Shown: positions 34,537 to 43,030, counted from the first letter of the stretch. The stretch is DNA of 64,000 nucleotides from Oscillibacter sp. 1-3 (GCF_000403435.2 NZ_KE159703.1:62001-126000), one strand, 5' to 3'. Numbers and translations are program-made. The notes: a model not told the origin generated them from the sequence alone.

Positions 34537-35025
34537 TCACCGGTCTGCGTCACGTTCCCCGGCATCCTCTGCGTACCGCTCTGGCTCCGCGGCACACGCC
34601 TCCCCGGTCTGGGGCGGCAGCGTCTCGGAAATCTCGGCCGCCATGGAGAACAGCATCTTTTTGCAGCTCCGGCAGTACCAGGCGGTCTTATAGGTGGAAA
34701 GGCCGCCCTCGTTGTCCACCCGGAGACTGTCCTCAATGACAGAAGGGCCCCACCAGGCCGCCGAGGCCGTGTATCTGCCGGGAAACCAGTAGACGCCCCG
34801 GCTGCCCGCAAGGCACCCCCGCTCCATCTCTTTTCCGCACCAAGGACACATCTCCTTGGGCTGTGCCTCCCACTCCGCCTGCTTGGCGGCGGCTCTGGCT
34901 TTGCGCTCCTCGTTCCAGTCCCGCAGGGCGTCCAGGGGATTTTCCAGGGGCTCCCGGTCCTGTTTCTCCTGCTCCTTTGCCGGGTCAATGTCCCAGGGGT
35001 CCTCAGATTTCTTCCAGAAGGCCAC
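34537..35025 (-). CDS. DUF6487-like zinc-ribbon protein, paralogue 1
   Basis: The 162-residue protein opens MAFWKKSEDPWDIDPAKE and carries CPWCGKEMERGCLAGSRGVYW and TAWYCRSCKKMLF, the same two-CxxC plan as its downstream neighbour. The shared NPLD.LRDWNEERKARAAAKQ helix shows recent tandem duplication. The C-terminal tails have diverged. Function unknown. Confidence 0.65.
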   Translation of the reverse strand: MAFWKKSEDPWDIDPAKEQEKQDREPLENPLDALRDWNEERKARAAAKQAEWEAQPKEMCPWCGKEMERGCLAGSRGVYWFPGRYTASAAWWGPSVIEDSLRVDNEGGLSTYKTAWYCRSCKKMLFSMAAEISETLPPQTGEACAAEPERYAEDAGERDADR

Positions 35026-35028
35026 AGG

Positions 35029-35211
35029 TCACTCCTCCTCGTCTTCCACTTCCTCGTAGTCCACGGTGTACACCGGTCCCTTGAACTCCGGGTCCTCCCC
35101 CTTGCGGACGGACCGCCGCCACAGGAAAAACAGCAGCACCCCTACGACCAAAAAGGGCAGCAGCCGCCCCAGTGTCATCACTACGGCCGGTAAAATTCGC
35201 AATACTGCCAT
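35029..35211 (-). CDS. Single-helix small membrane protein
   Basis: The 60-residue protein has one hydrophobic segment (about residues 5-29) and an acidic C-terminal tail (DYEEVEDEEE). GGAGGAGAGATAGC precedes the ATG, inside the end of mutY. It sits 1 bp past the mutY stop and 3 bp before the first zinc-ribbon gene, so it belongs to the same transcript. No family recognised. Confidence 0.6.
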   Translation of the reverse strand: MAVLRILPAVVMTLGRLLPFLVVGVLLFFLWRRSVRKGEDPEFKGPVYTVDYEEVEDEEE

Positions 35212-35212
35212 G

Positions 35213-36289
35213 CTATCTCTCCTCCTCCAGCAGTCTCCGGGCCTCCTCGTAGTACCGGGCAAAGGCGGAGGGCACCGCGTGGGTCTCCAGCCCCGCCCCG
35301 TCCGCCCAGAGGAAGGGCCCCTCCCCGGCGGCCTCCAGGGCGTAGCCGGTCATGCGCCACTCCACGTGGGTGAAGATGTGTTTCGCCGTCAGTTTTTTTC
35401 TCCAGGCTTTCGGCTCCAGGCCCCAGGCGCGAACCGCCGCTGCGGCCTCCGCCTCGTTTAGCGCGCCCTCTGTGTTGGGAAACTCCCACAGCCCCGCCAA
35501 AAGGCCGGTGTCCGGCCGCCGCCGCAGGGCGATTTTTCCCTTTCGCAGCAGGAGGAACACCGTCTTCTCCTCCACCCGGCGTGCCTTTTTTGCCGCCTTC
35601 ACCGGCAGACTCTCCGCCGTGCCCCGGATGCGGCCCAGGCAGAAGTCCCGGGCGGGACACACCCCGCACTTCGGGGAACCGTTGGGGACGCAGACCGTGG
35701 CCCCCAGCTCCATCACGGCCTGGTTGAAAATGCGCACGTCCGCCTCCGCCTCCGGCATCAGGGCGCGTACCTGCTCCTGAACGGCCCTCTTCGTCCCCGG
35801 GGCGGCGATGTCGTCATGGCAGTCCGTCAGGCGGGCAACGACCCGCAGAACGTTGCCGTCCACCGCCGGCTCCCGGAGGTCGAAGGCCGCCGAGGCAATG
35901 GCCCCGGCGGTGTACTCCCCGATTCCCGGCAGGGCCAGCAGGCCCTGGTAAGTGTCGGGAAAGCCGCCCTGCTCCGTGATCTGTCTCGCCGCCCTCTGGA
36001 GGTTCCGGGCCCGGCTGTAATACCCCAGGCCCTCCCACAGCTTCATCAGGCGGTCCTCCGGCGCGGCGGCCAGGGCCTCCACCGAGGGGAAGGCCGCGAG
36101 AAACCGGGCATAATACCCCAGCACCGCCGCCACCCGGGTCTGTTGGAGCATGATCTCCGAGACCCAAATGCGGTAGGGGTCTGCCGTGTGCCTCCAGGGC
36201 AAATCCCGGGCGTTGGCCCGGTACCAGGCCAGAAGGGGCTCCGGCAGGAGGGCCAGGGGATTTCCACTTGTCAGAATTTTTTCTTCCAT
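35213..36289 (-). CDS. mutY: A/G-specific adenine glycosylase MutY
   Basis: The 358-residue enzyme removes adenine opposite 8-oxoguanine. It has the catalytic Glu45 in VSEIMLQQTRV, the helix-hairpin-helix LPGIGEYTAGAI, Asp144 in VDGNVLRV, and a 4Fe-4S loop of Cys200, 208, 211 and 217. The first cysteine spacing is one residue longer than in E. coli. The C-terminal NUDIX-like domain (EEKTVFLLLRKGKIALRRRPDTGLLAGLWEFPN) recognises 8-oxoG. It appears to be the first gene of a minus-strand unit ending with the radical SAM gene at 33140. Confidence 0.93.
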   Translation of the reverse strand: MEEKILTSGNPLALLPEPLLAWYRANARDLPWRHTADPYRIWVSEIMLQQTRVAAVLGYYARFLAAFPSVEALAAAPEDRLMKLWEGLGYYSRARNLQRAARQITEQGGFPDTYQGLLALPGIGEYTAGAIASAAFDLREPAVDGNVLRVVARLTDCHDDIAAPGTKRAVQEQVRALMPEAEADVRIFNQAVMELGATVCVPNGSPKCGVCPARDFCLGRIRGTAESLPVKAAKKARRVEEKTVFLLLRKGKIALRRRPDTGLLAGLWEFPNTEGALNEAEAAAAVRAWGLEPKAWRKKLTAKHIFTHVEWRMTGYALEAAGEGPFLWADGAGLETHAVPSAFARYYEEARRLLEEER

Positions 36290-36428
36290 GGGGGAATTAT
36301 AACATGAAACAGGGAAAAAGGGAAGCGGTTCCCTCCAAACCCCGGTGGAGGAGGGGCCCCGGCGCTTCCGGAGAAATGGCCTGCGCAGGGACGCGGACCT
36401 GCAAAGAAAATATTTTTTCAGAAAACTC

Positions 36429-36459
36429 TTGACCTTCCCCCTTCTGGAAGGTATATCAT
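36429..36459 (+). promoter_or_regulatory. MerR-type promoter with operator in the spacer
   Basis: TTGACC (36429-36434) and TATCAT (36454-36459) are separated by 19 bp, the long spacing typical of MerR-controlled promoters. The spacer holds a perfect inverted repeat ACCTTCC-N7-GGAAGGT (36432-36452). This strongly suggests autoregulation of the following operon by its own MerR protein. Confidence 0.8.
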
Positions 36460-36475
36460 CATATCAGAAAGCGAG

Positions 36476-37135
36476 GTGAACCATCTGAAAATCAATGAGG
36501 TGGAGGCCCTGGTGGGCATCACAAAGAAGAACATCCGCTTTTACGAGTCCGAGGGCCTGCTGACGCCCCGGCGGAACAGCGAGAACGGCTACCGGGACTA
36601 CGGCGAGGCCGAGGTGGACGCGCTGCGGCGGATCAAGCTCATGCGGAAGCTGGGCGTGCCCCTGGAGGAGATCCGGAAGATGCAGAGCGGCGTCCACACC
36701 GTGGGCGACGGCATGCGGCGGCACCTGATAACGCTGGAGCGGGACCGGGAGAATCTGGAGCAGGCCATCCGCCTGTGCGGCGGTCTGACGGACTGTCCGG
36801 CGCGGCTGGAGGACCTGGACGCCCAGGAGCTTCTCGCCCGCATGGAGACCCTGGAGCAGGAGGGGGCCACCTTCCAGAACAAGCAGCGCAGCGACATCCG
36901 CGTCCGGTACGCGGCCCCGCTGGTCATCGCCGGGAGCATGACCGCGCTGCTGGTCGGCTTTATGGCCCTGCTGGGCTGGGCATTTTTCATAGGGTCCCCC
37001 GGCACTGCCCCCTGGCCCCTGGTGCTGTTTGCCATGGCCGTGCCTCTGCTGATAATCGCGGGAATCCTGGCGGCCCTGGTCCAGCGGCTGCGGGAGATCG
37101 GGAAAGGAGAGATCGACGATGCGAAAAACTACTAA
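36476..37135 (+). CDS. MerR family regulator with C-terminal membrane segment
   Basis: The 219-residue protein has an N-terminal MerR winged helix (KINEVEALVGITKKNIRFYESEGLLTPRRNSENGYRDYGEAEVDALRRIKLMRKLGVPLEEI), a coil, and two hydrophobic helices (about residues 142-166 and 175-199). The tail is LVQRLREIGKGEIDDAKNY. No cysteine-rich metal loop is evident. GTG 36476 overlaps the best Shine-Dalgarno match; a non-ATG start at 36485 (CTG) is also possible. It is first of five overlapping genes. The membrane module and tail recur in the next two proteins. Confidence 0.8.
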   Translation: MNHLKINEVEALVGITKKNIRFYESEGLLTPRRNSENGYRDYGEAEVDALRRIKLMRKLGVPLEEIRKMQSGVHTVGDGMRRHLITLERDRENLEQAIRLCGGLTDCPARLEDLDAQELLARMETLEQEGATFQNKQRSDIRVRYAAPLVIAGSMTALLVGFMALLGWAFFIGSPGTAPWPLVLFAMAVPLLIIAGILAALVQRLREIGKGEIDDAKNY

Positions 37136-37373
37136 GAAGAAGATCGCCCCTATCGTGATGACGGTGCTGGTGATCGCGTATATCGCGCCCCTGATGGCAA
37201 TCGTTCTGGGGGCCATGGGCCTGTGGAGCGGCGGGGAGACCGTGAACGTCAAGTTCCCCCTGCTGTGCTGGCTGGTCGTGGGCGGCGCGGTGATCGTGGG
37301 CGCGCTGAAGGCCCTGCGGCAGCGGCTGCGGGAGATCGACGGAGGCGAGGAAGAGGATGCCAGCCAATACTGA
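37119..37373 (+). CDS. Two-helix membrane protein sharing the MerR tail module (1)
   Basis: The 84-residue protein has two hydrophobic segments (about residues 10-35 and 46-64) and ends LRQRLREIDGGEEEDASQY, closely matching the C-terminus of the preceding MerR protein. It overlaps that gene by 17 bp and the next by 17 bp. Function unknown; a partner or decoy of the MerR membrane domain is a reasonable guess. Confidence 0.65.
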   Translation: MRKTTKKKIAPIVMTVLVIAYIAPLMAIVLGAMGLWSGGETVNVKFPLLCWLVVGGAVIVGALKALRQRLREIDGGEEEDASQY

Positions 37374-37620
37374 CCACCGCCGGAGAAAATACCGGCGGCA
37401 GGCCGTGCTGGGAGTGGCGATGTTCGGCCTCTTGCAGCTGGCCTGTGTAATCGCCTTCGGCGCGGTGTGCCTCATTCCCGGCCTGCCGCGGTGGCTGTTC
37501 TGGCTGTTTGCGGCCATGGCCGCCCTCTGCGTTGGGCTGATGCTCCCGGCCCTGGCGGTGCTGAGACAGAGATTGAAAGAAATTGAAGGAGGAGAATTCG
37601 ATGAAGCTCTTAAATATTGA
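37357..37620 (+). CDS. Two-helix membrane protein sharing the MerR tail module (2)
   Basis: The 87-residue protein has a basic start (HRRRKYRRQ), two hydrophobic segments (about residues 16-40 and 46-67), and the tail LRQRLKEIEGGEFDEALKY. It is a third version of the same two-helix plus tail module. It overlaps its neighbours on both sides by about 17-20 bp. Confidence 0.65.
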   Translation: MPANTDHRRRKYRRQAVLGVAMFGLLQLACVIAFGAVCLIPGLPRWLFWLFAAMAALCVGLMLPALAVLRQRLKEIEGGEFDEALKY

Positions 37621-37915
37621 TTATATCCCCGGCGGGCAGGAGTTTGAAGCCCTGGGCATCGTGAAGGGCACGGTGGTCCAGTCCAAGAACTTCGGCAAGG
37701 ATTTCATGGCGGGTATGAAAACCCTGGTAGGCGGCGAGATCGCGGGCTACACGGAGATGCTGGTGGAGGCCCGGCAGATCGCCACCAAGCGCATGGTGGA
37801 CGAGGCGGAGGCCCTGGGGGCCGACGCCGTCATCAACATCCGCTTCGGCTCGTCCTCCGTGATGCAGGGGGCCGCCGAGGTCATCGCCTACGGCACGGCG
37901 GTAAAGTTCAAATGA
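37601..37915 (+). CDS. YbjQ/DUF74 family (heavy-metal-binding-like) protein
   Basis: The 104-residue protein has the UPF0145/YbjQ pattern: GIVKGTVVQSKNFGKDFMAGMKTLVGGEIAGYTEMLVEARQIATKRMVDEAEALGADAVINIRFGSSSVMQGAAEVIAYGTAV. Family structures are pentameric; metal binding is suggested by name but not well established. GGAGGAGAATTCG gives a clear Shine-Dalgarno site for ATG 37601. The stop overlaps the next gene's ATG. Confidence 0.88.
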   Translation: MKLLNIDYIPGGQEFEALGIVKGTVVQSKNFGKDFMAGMKTLVGGEIAGYTEMLVEARQIATKRMVDEAEALGADAVINIRFGSSSVMQGAAEVIAYGTAVKFK

Positions 37916-38625
37916 TGACCGTCACCTTTCTGGGTCACAGCGGTTTTCTGGCGGAGCTGCCCTCCGTGACGCTGCTCTTTGACTGGTGGAAGGGGGAACT
38001 CCCGGCTTTGCGGCCGGGGGTTCCCCTGTACGTGTTTGCCAGCCACCGGCATGAGGACCACTTCAAGCCGCAGATTTTCTCCCTGGACGACGGAACTCGG
38101 GCCGTGCGATTCGTGCTGGGCCGCGACATCAAGCTGAGCGCGCGGAATCTGGAGCGGTGGGCCGTCTCCCCTGAGACGGTGGAAAAGTGCCATATATTGA
38201 GGGGCGGCCAGACCTGTGCCCTGCCCCAGGCCACAGTCGAGGCCCTGTCCTCCACCGACGAGGGGGAGGCCTTCCTGGTGACGGCGGACGGCCTCGCCCT
38301 CTTCCACGCCGGGGACCTGAACTGGTGGCACTGGGAGGGGGAGGACAAGGCATGGAACAACAACATGGCCGCCAATTTCCGGCGGTATACGGAGCCCCTG
38401 CGGGGGCGGCGCATCGACCTTGCCATGCTCCCCCTGGACCCCCGGCTGGGGGAGGACGGATTCCGGGGCCCCAGGTACTTTCTGGAGACGGCGGACATCC
38501 GGCGGTTTTTGCCCATGCACCAGTGGGGGGACTTCGGCTTTACGGAGAAATTTCTGGCCCGCTGCCCGGAATTCGGGCCGAGGACCCTCTCTGTCACGGA
38601 GGAGGGACAGGTATTCTCTCTGTAA
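37912..38625 (+). CDS. MBL-fold metal-dependent hydrolase
   Basis: The 237-residue protein has the metallo-beta-lactamase core: TVTFLGHSGFLAEL, SHRHEDHF (HxHxDH ligand motif), FHAGDLNWW, and a late HQWGDFGF. It resembles UlaG-like or small-molecule hydrolases; the substrate is unknown. The ATG overlaps the YbjQ stop, so it is the last gene of the MerR operon, and a terminator follows. Confidence 0.75.
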   Translation: MMTVTFLGHSGFLAELPSVTLLFDWWKGELPALRPGVPLYVFASHRHEDHFKPQIFSLDDGTRAVRFVLGRDIKLSARNLERWAVSPETVEKCHILRGGQTCALPQATVEALSSTDEGEAFLVTADGLALFHAGDLNWWHWEGEDKAWNNNMAANFRRYTEPLRGRRIDLAMLPLDPRLGEDGFRGPRYFLETADIRRFLPMHQWGDFGFTEKFLARCPEFGPRTLSVTEEGQVFSL

Positions 38626-38645
38626 GACGGCGCTATTTTTTCTCA

Positions 38646-38679
38646 AAGGCCCGGCGGCTCCATGGAGCCGCCGGGCCTT
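38646..38679 (+). terminator. Terminator of the MerR operon
   Basis: AAGGCCCGGCGGCTCC pairs perfectly with its complement around a 2-nt apex and is followed by CGTTCCT, 20 bp past the stop codon. Confidence 0.75.
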
Positions 38680-38811
38680 CGTTCCTCCAAAGAGACGAAA
38701 CTCCGGGAAATTTGGAATCTTTTATGCAATTTCCCCCTTTTCATCCGAGGGATTTCGTGGTATCATCTCCCTGTGCAAAAAAAGTAATACCTATTTTCTG
38801 GGAGGCCGGTT

Positions 38812-40485
38812 ATGAAGATTCTGTCCGATATTGAGATCGCGCAGCAGTGCGCCATGCGTCCCATCACGGAGATTGCCCAGACCGCCGGGGTGGAGGACAA
38901 ATACCTGGAGCTCTACGGCAATTACAAGGCCAAGGTGGACTACCGCCTCCTGCGGGAGAGCGCGCGGCCCGACGGGAAGCTGATTTTGGTGACCGCCATC
39001 AACCCCACCCCAGCCGGGGAGGGCAAGACCACCACCACCGTTGGCTTGGCGGACGCCATGCGCCGCCTGGGGAAGAACACGCTGGTGGCCCTGCGGGAGC
39101 CCTCCCTGGGCCCGGTGTTCGGCGTGAAGGGCGGGGCCGCAGGCGGCGGGTACGCCCAGGTGGTGCCAATGGAGGACATCAACCTCCACTTCACCGGGGA
39201 CTTCCACGCCATCGGCGCGGCCAACAACCTGCTGGCCGCGATGCTGGACAACCACATCCAGCAGGGCAACGCCCTGGGGATCGATGTGAAAAAGATCACC
39301 TGGAAGCGCTGCGTGGACATGAATGACCGGCAGCTGCGGAATATTGTGGACGGCCTGGGCGGCCGGATGCAGGGCGTGCCCCGGGAGGACGGGTTTGACA
39401 TCACCGTGGCCAGCGAGATCATGGCGGTGCTGTGCCTGTCCGCGGACATCCCGGACCTGAAAGCCCGGCTGGGCAGGATGGTGGTGGGCTACACCTACGA
39501 CGGCAGGCCGGTCACCGCCCATGACCTCAAGGCTGAGGGAGCTATGGCCGCCCTTTTGAAGGACGCCCTGAAACCCAACCTTGTCCAGACCCTGGAGGGA
39601 ACCCCCGCCTTCATTCACGGCGGTCCCTTCGCCAACATCGCCCACGGGTGCAACTCCGTGATGGCGACCAGGATGGCCCTGCGGCTGGCGGACTACGCCG
39701 TGACGGAGGCGGGCTTCGGCGCGGACCTGGGGGCGGAGAAGTTCCTGGACATCAAGTGCCGTCTGGCGGGCTTGAAGCCCAGCGCCGTTGTGGTGGTGGC
39801 CACGGTCCGGGCGCTGAAAAACCACGGGGGCGCGGCCAAGGCCGGCCTGAACGAGGAGAACCTGCCCGCCCTGGAGAAGGGCCTGCCCAACCTGCTCCGG
39901 CATGTGGACAACATCAAAAACGTCTTCGGGCTGCCCTGTGTGGTGGCGATTAACGCCTTCCCCACGGACACCGCCGCAGAGCTTGCGCTGGTGGAGGAAA
40001 AATGCAGGGCCCTGGGGGTGAACGCCGCCCTCAGCGAGGTCTGGGCCAAGGGCGGCGAAGGGGGTCTTGCCCTGGCGGAGGAGGTGGTCCGCCTGTGCGG
40101 CGAGCCCAGCGACTTCCGATTTGCCTACGATGCCGAGGCTCCCATTGAGGAGAAGCTGAACGACATTGCAAAAAAAGTCTACCATGCCGACGGCGCGGCG
40201 CTGACCCCCGCTGCCCGGAAGCAGATGAAGGAGCTGGAGGAGCTGGGATTTGACCGGCTGCCCATCTGCATGGCGAAGACGCAGTACAGCTTCTCCGATG
40301 ATCCGTCGAAGCTGGGAGCGCCCAGCGGGTTTACCATCACGGTGCGGAATTTGAAGGTCAGCGCCGGGGCGGGATTCCTGGTGGCTCTGACGGGGGATAT
40401 TATGACGATGCCCGGATTGCCGAAGGCGCCTGCCGCGGAGAAGATCGATGTGGATGAAAACGGGAAAATTACGGGATTGTTTTAG
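38812..40485 (+). CDS. fhs: Formate-tetrahydrofolate ligase
   Basis: The 557-residue enzyme activates formate with ATP onto tetrahydrofolate. The signatures are [24 protein letters not shown] (here [17 protein letters not shown], residues about 60-76), [36 protein letters not shown], and [19 protein letters not shown]. Length and order match clostridial enzymes. In acetogens this is a Wood-Ljungdahl step; in other anaerobes it feeds purine synthesis and one-carbon balance. A TATCAT box at 38761-38766 is a possible -10. It is monocistronic here. Confidence 0.97.
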   Translation: MKILSDIEIAQQCAMRPITEIAQTAGVEDKYLELYGNYKAKVDYRLLRESARPDGKLILVTAINPTPAGEGKTTTTVGLADAMRRLGKNTLVALREPSLGPVFGVKGGAAGGGYAQVVPMEDINLHFTGDFHAIGAANNLLAAMLDNHIQQGNALGIDVKKITWKRCVDMNDRQLRNIVDGLGGRMQGVPREDGFDITVASEIMAVLCLSADIPDLKARLGRMVVGYTYDGRPVTAHDLKAEGAMAALLKDALKPNLVQTLEGTPAFIHGGPFANIAHGCNSVMATRMALRLADYAVTEAGFGADLGAEKFLDIKCRLAGLKPSAVVVVATVRALKNHGGAAKAGLNEENLPALEKGLPNLLRHVDNIKNVFGLPCVVAINAFPTDTAAELALVEEKCRALGVNAALSEVWAKGGEGGLALAEEVVRLCGEPSDFRFAYDAEAPIEEKLNDIAKKVYHADGAALTPAARKQMKELEELGFDRLPICMAKTQYSFSDDPSKLGAPSGFTITVRNLKVSAGAGFLVALTGDIMTMPGLPKAPAAEKIDVDENGKITGLF

Positions 40486-40487
40486 AG

Positions 40488-40560
40488 ACTGTACCAATCG
40501 GCGGCGGTGCGCGGATTGGCGAGATAAATTTCCGTCAAAACGCGTGCCGCCGTTCGATCT
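40488..40560. repeat. Palindromic repeat, family A, copy 2
   Basis: CTGTACCAATCGGCGGCGGT is identical to the left end of the copy at 654-734. The next segment (GCGCGGATTGGCGAGA) matches that copy in reverse complement. The right end (GTGCCGCCGTTCGAT) is a degenerate arm. Confidence 0.55.
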
Positions 40561-40640
40561 GAAATCGGCAGAGGGGTTGTCACAGGGGAATTTCACCGTC
40601 AATAACTGGTTCTAACAGGGAATTCATCTCCTGCAAAATC

Positions 40641-40677
40641 GCCCCCCTGCCGGCTGCAAAGCGGCCGGCAGGGGGGC
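40641..40677. terminator. Terminator hairpin between fhs and the DUF3169 gene
   Basis: GCCCCCCTGCCGGC pairs with GCCGGCAGGGGGGC around a 9-nt loop. It sits between convergent genes with little U-tract. Confidence 0.6.
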
Positions 40678-40735
40678 GAGCCCTGTTTTGAAAAGCCCCT
40701 CCCGCTCTGTGGACGGCGTTTTTCCTGCGTCTTTG

Positions 40736-41506
40736 TCACTCCGCCGCGCTTTGCCGGCTCAGCTGGATGCTGGAGAGGGCATAGGTCACCTGCATCACGC
40801 CCCAGACGAGCAAAAGAACGCTCACTGGCAGCATCCCGATCTCAAAGACCATGCCCAGGACGGTCAGCACCAACCACAGTCCCAGGCACACGCGGGTGGT
40901 CACCATATAGGTCCGGTAGCTGGCCTCGCCGATCTGCCGGCGCTCCGACTCGTCGCAGCTGTCCAGCCACTTTTTCTGGAACTTGGTGTCATAGACGCTG
41001 CCGTGCTTCTCCGGATTCATCCGCCGCTCCAGGTCCACCACCTTCTGCTGGGTGAAGATCACACAGGCGCAGGAGAGGAGAAACGCCCCGATCATGGCCA
41101 GAGTCCCCTCTTCCGGCTGATACGTCCCGATGGCGGTCATGAAAAAGAGGCTGAGCAGCAGCTGCACGGCGCTGATGAGCAGCGCCCAGCTGAGGAGGAT
41201 CTCAACGGACTGGGACACGTCGTCCTCGTCCCCGCCGCCCCAGGCGGCGAATTTCCTCGCGGCGGAGCGGTAGAGAAAAAAGCAGGTCCCCATGGTCACC
41301 AGCGTTGTCACGGGGATCCCCCAGAACATGGCAGACCGGACCGCGCCGTTCAGCAACCCGGCGATCTTCCCGGTATCCAGCCCGAAGACGCGGCTGAATC
41401 CCAACAGAGATCCCAGCAGGCATCCCACCAGCAGGCTCCCCAGCATGGTCAGAAAGAATTTGGGCAGGGCCCTCCGGTTCTCGCTCTTCTCAGTCTTGTT
41501 TTTCAT
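40736..41506 (-). CDS. DUF3169 family membrane protein
   Basis: The 256-residue protein has about six membrane segments and DUF3169 features, including a conserved stretch DLERRMNPEKHGSVYDTKFQKKWLDSCDESERRQIGEASYRTYM between helices. DUF3169 genes usually follow a small XRE regulator, as here. Start ATG 41506 is preferred because GGAGG/GGAG lies 4-9 bp upstream; ATG 41515 abuts that site. The gene overlaps the XRE gene by 17 bp. Confidence 0.78.
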   Translation of the reverse strand: MKNKTEKSENRRALPKFFLTMLGSLLVGCLLGSLLGFSRVFGLDTGKIAGLLNGAVRSAMFWGIPVTTLVTMGTCFFLYRSAARKFAAWGGGDEDDVSQSVEILLSWALLISAVQLLLSLFFMTAIGTYQPEEGTLAMIGAFLLSCACVIFTQQKVVDLERRMNPEKHGSVYDTKFQKKWLDSCDESERRQIGEASYRTYMVTTRVCLGLWLVLTVLGMVFEIGMLPVSVLLLVWGVMQVTYALSSIQLSRQSAAE

Positions 41507-41714
41507 CTTCTCCATCCTCCTGATACGTAAAAATGTCCTCCACGGCCACGCCGCAGAGCTTCGCCAGCTTCAGCGCCAGCGTCACCGAGGGGGAGTAGTC
41601 CCCCCGCTCGATCTGGCTGATGGTCTGCCGGGATACCCCAGCCATCCGCCCCATCTCCTGCTGGTTTACCCCGAGCCTGGCCCGGTGCTCCTTGAGCCGG
41701 TTGTACAATGGCAT
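41490..41714 (-). CDS. XRE family regulator paired with DUF3169
   Basis: The 74-residue protein is almost all HTH: LYNRLKEHRARLGVNQQEMGRMAGVSRQTISQIERGDYSPSVTLALKLAKLCGVAVEDIFTYQ. It follows CAGGAGGCACAGCT. Three matching inverted repeats upstream (41732-41803) are its probable binding sites. Function of the pair is unknown; similar XRE/membrane pairs occur at 45.1 and 59.2 kb. Confidence 0.88.
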   Translation of the reverse strand: MPLYNRLKEHRARLGVNQQEMGRMAGVSRQTISQIERGDYSPSVTLALKLAKLCGVAVEDIFTYQEDGEDEKQD

Positions 41715-41731
41715 AGCTGTGCCTCCTGTTC

Positions 41732-41803
41732 TGACAACCGTTGTTGTCAATATGACAATGATCTTTGTCATTCAAAGCATAGCACTGACAAGGATAGTTG
41801 TCA
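41732..41803 (-). promoter_or_regulatory. Three TGACAA-N6-TTGTCA operators before the XRE/DUF3169 operon
   Basis: Exact copies lie at 41732-41749, 41753-41770 and 41786-41803, with centres 21 and 33 bp apart (about two and three helical turns). The middle site lies between a TTTGAA and a CATATT box that could serve as -35 and -10 on the minus strand. This array is well suited to cooperative repression. Confidence 0.8.
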
Positions 41804-41820
41804 GTAGGAATTGCAAAAAA

Positions 41821-41845
41821 CCTCCGGAAATTTTTCCGGAGGTCT
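41821..41845. terminator. Bidirectional terminator
   Basis: CCTCCGGAAA pairs with TTTCCGGAGG around a TT apex, flanked by AAAAAA on one side and TCTTTT on the other. It follows the AI-2E-type transporter gene on the minus strand. Confidence 0.8.
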
Positions 41846-41851
41846 TTTGCG

Positions 41852-43024
41852 CTATTTTCGCCTGGGGTCCGGCGGCGGGTCCCGCCACTTCTTCACGGGT
41901 ACGTTTTTCTCCCGCAGCCGCCCCTTCACAAAGTCCCGGAACAAGGCGTACGCCACAGAGCACAGGGGGATGAAAAACAGCATCCCGGCGATGCCCATCA
42001 GCTTGCCGCCCAATGTCACCGCCGCCAGCACCCAGATGGAGGGCAGGCCCACGGAGGAGCCCACCACGTGGGGGTAGATCAGGTTCCCCTCCACCTGCTG
42101 GAGAACCAGGAAGAGCACGATGAACATCAGCGCCTTCCAGGGGTCGGTGACGGCGATGAGCAGCGCCCCCGCCACACAGCCGATGAAGGCCCCCACGATG
42201 GGGATCAGAGCCGTCAGGGCGATGAGGACGCCCACAAGCAATGCGTAGGGCATCCGGAAGATGGTCATGGACACGGCGAACAGCGTGCCCAAAATCACCG
42301 CCTCCAGGCACTGGCCGGAGAGGAAGCTGGAAAAGGTGCGGTTTGCCAGCCGCAGGATCTCCAGACAGCGGTCCGCCGCCCGGATGGGCAGAAGCCCGTA
42401 GAGCACCTGCCGCCCCTGGCGGGACAGGGGCTCCTTTTGCAGCAGGATGTAGAGGGAGAAAATGAACCCGATGACAAAGGTGCTCACGCCGCTGACAAGG
42501 CCCCCGATGAGTCCGCCGCCGCTGGACAGCAGTCCGCTGCCCCAGGCCTGGACCAGGCCCACGGCCTTTTCCGTCAGGTCCTTCCAGTCAATCTCCAGGC
42601 TCTCCGCCCAGGACTCCAGCAGGGGAAGGTAGGTCTCCAGCTCCGCCAGCTGGCCCTGGAGCCGCCGGAAGGCGGCGGGGATCTGCTGGCCCAGGGACAT
42701 GACCGCCTCCCCCACCCCGGGGCCGATGACCGCCGAGGCCAGGGTCAGCACGCCGATCACCGCCGCCAGGGTCAGCACCAGGGCCAGGGGGCGGCGGATC
42801 TTGTTCATTCTCCTGTTTCCGGAAAACAGCCCCCGCTCAATGGCCCGCATGGGGACATTGAGGATAAAGGCGATGGCCCCGCCCAGCAGGAAGGGCCACA
42901 GCACCCCCAGCAGCCATCCCAGGGCGGCGAAGACCGCCGCCAGGTTTTGCAGGGCGCAGTAGAAGGCCACGCCGCCGCAGACCACCAGCAGCAGATGCTT
43001 CACAGTCTGCCAATTCCACTCCAT
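41852..43024 (-). CDS. AI-2E family transporter
   Basis: The 390-residue protein has the PF01594 layout: two N-terminal helices with GVLWPFLLGGAIAFILNVPM, a long loop, then a helix group with GFIFSLYILLQKEPL, FLSGQCLEAVILGTLFAVSMTIFRMPYALLVGVLIALTALIPIVGAFIG, and QQVEGNLIYPHVVGSSVGLPSIWVLAAVTLGG. Members are proposed exporters of autoinducer-2, Na+/H+ antiporters or other solutes; the substrate here is unknown. It ends with a basic tail. The upstream gamma carbonic anhydrase gene ends 7 bp away. Confidence 0.87.
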   Translation of the reverse strand: MEWNWQTVKHLLLVVCGGVAFYCALQNLAAVFAALGWLLGVLWPFLLGGAIAFILNVPMRAIERGLFSGNRRMNKIRRPLALVLTLAAVIGVLTLASAVIGPGVGEAVMSLGQQIPAAFRRLQGQLAELETYLPLLESWAESLEIDWKDLTEKAVGLVQAWGSGLLSSGGGLIGGLVSGVSTFVIGFIFSLYILLQKEPLSRQGRQVLYGLLPIRAADRCLEILRLANRTFSSFLSGQCLEAVILGTLFAVSMTIFRMPYALLVGVLIALTALIPIVGAFIGCVAGALLIAVTDPWKALMFIVLFLVLQQVEGNLIYPHVVGSSVGLPSIWVLAAVTLGGKLMGIAGMLFFIPLCSVAYALFRDFVKGRLREKNVPVKKWRDPPPDPRRK

Positions 43025-43030
43025 ACGCCG

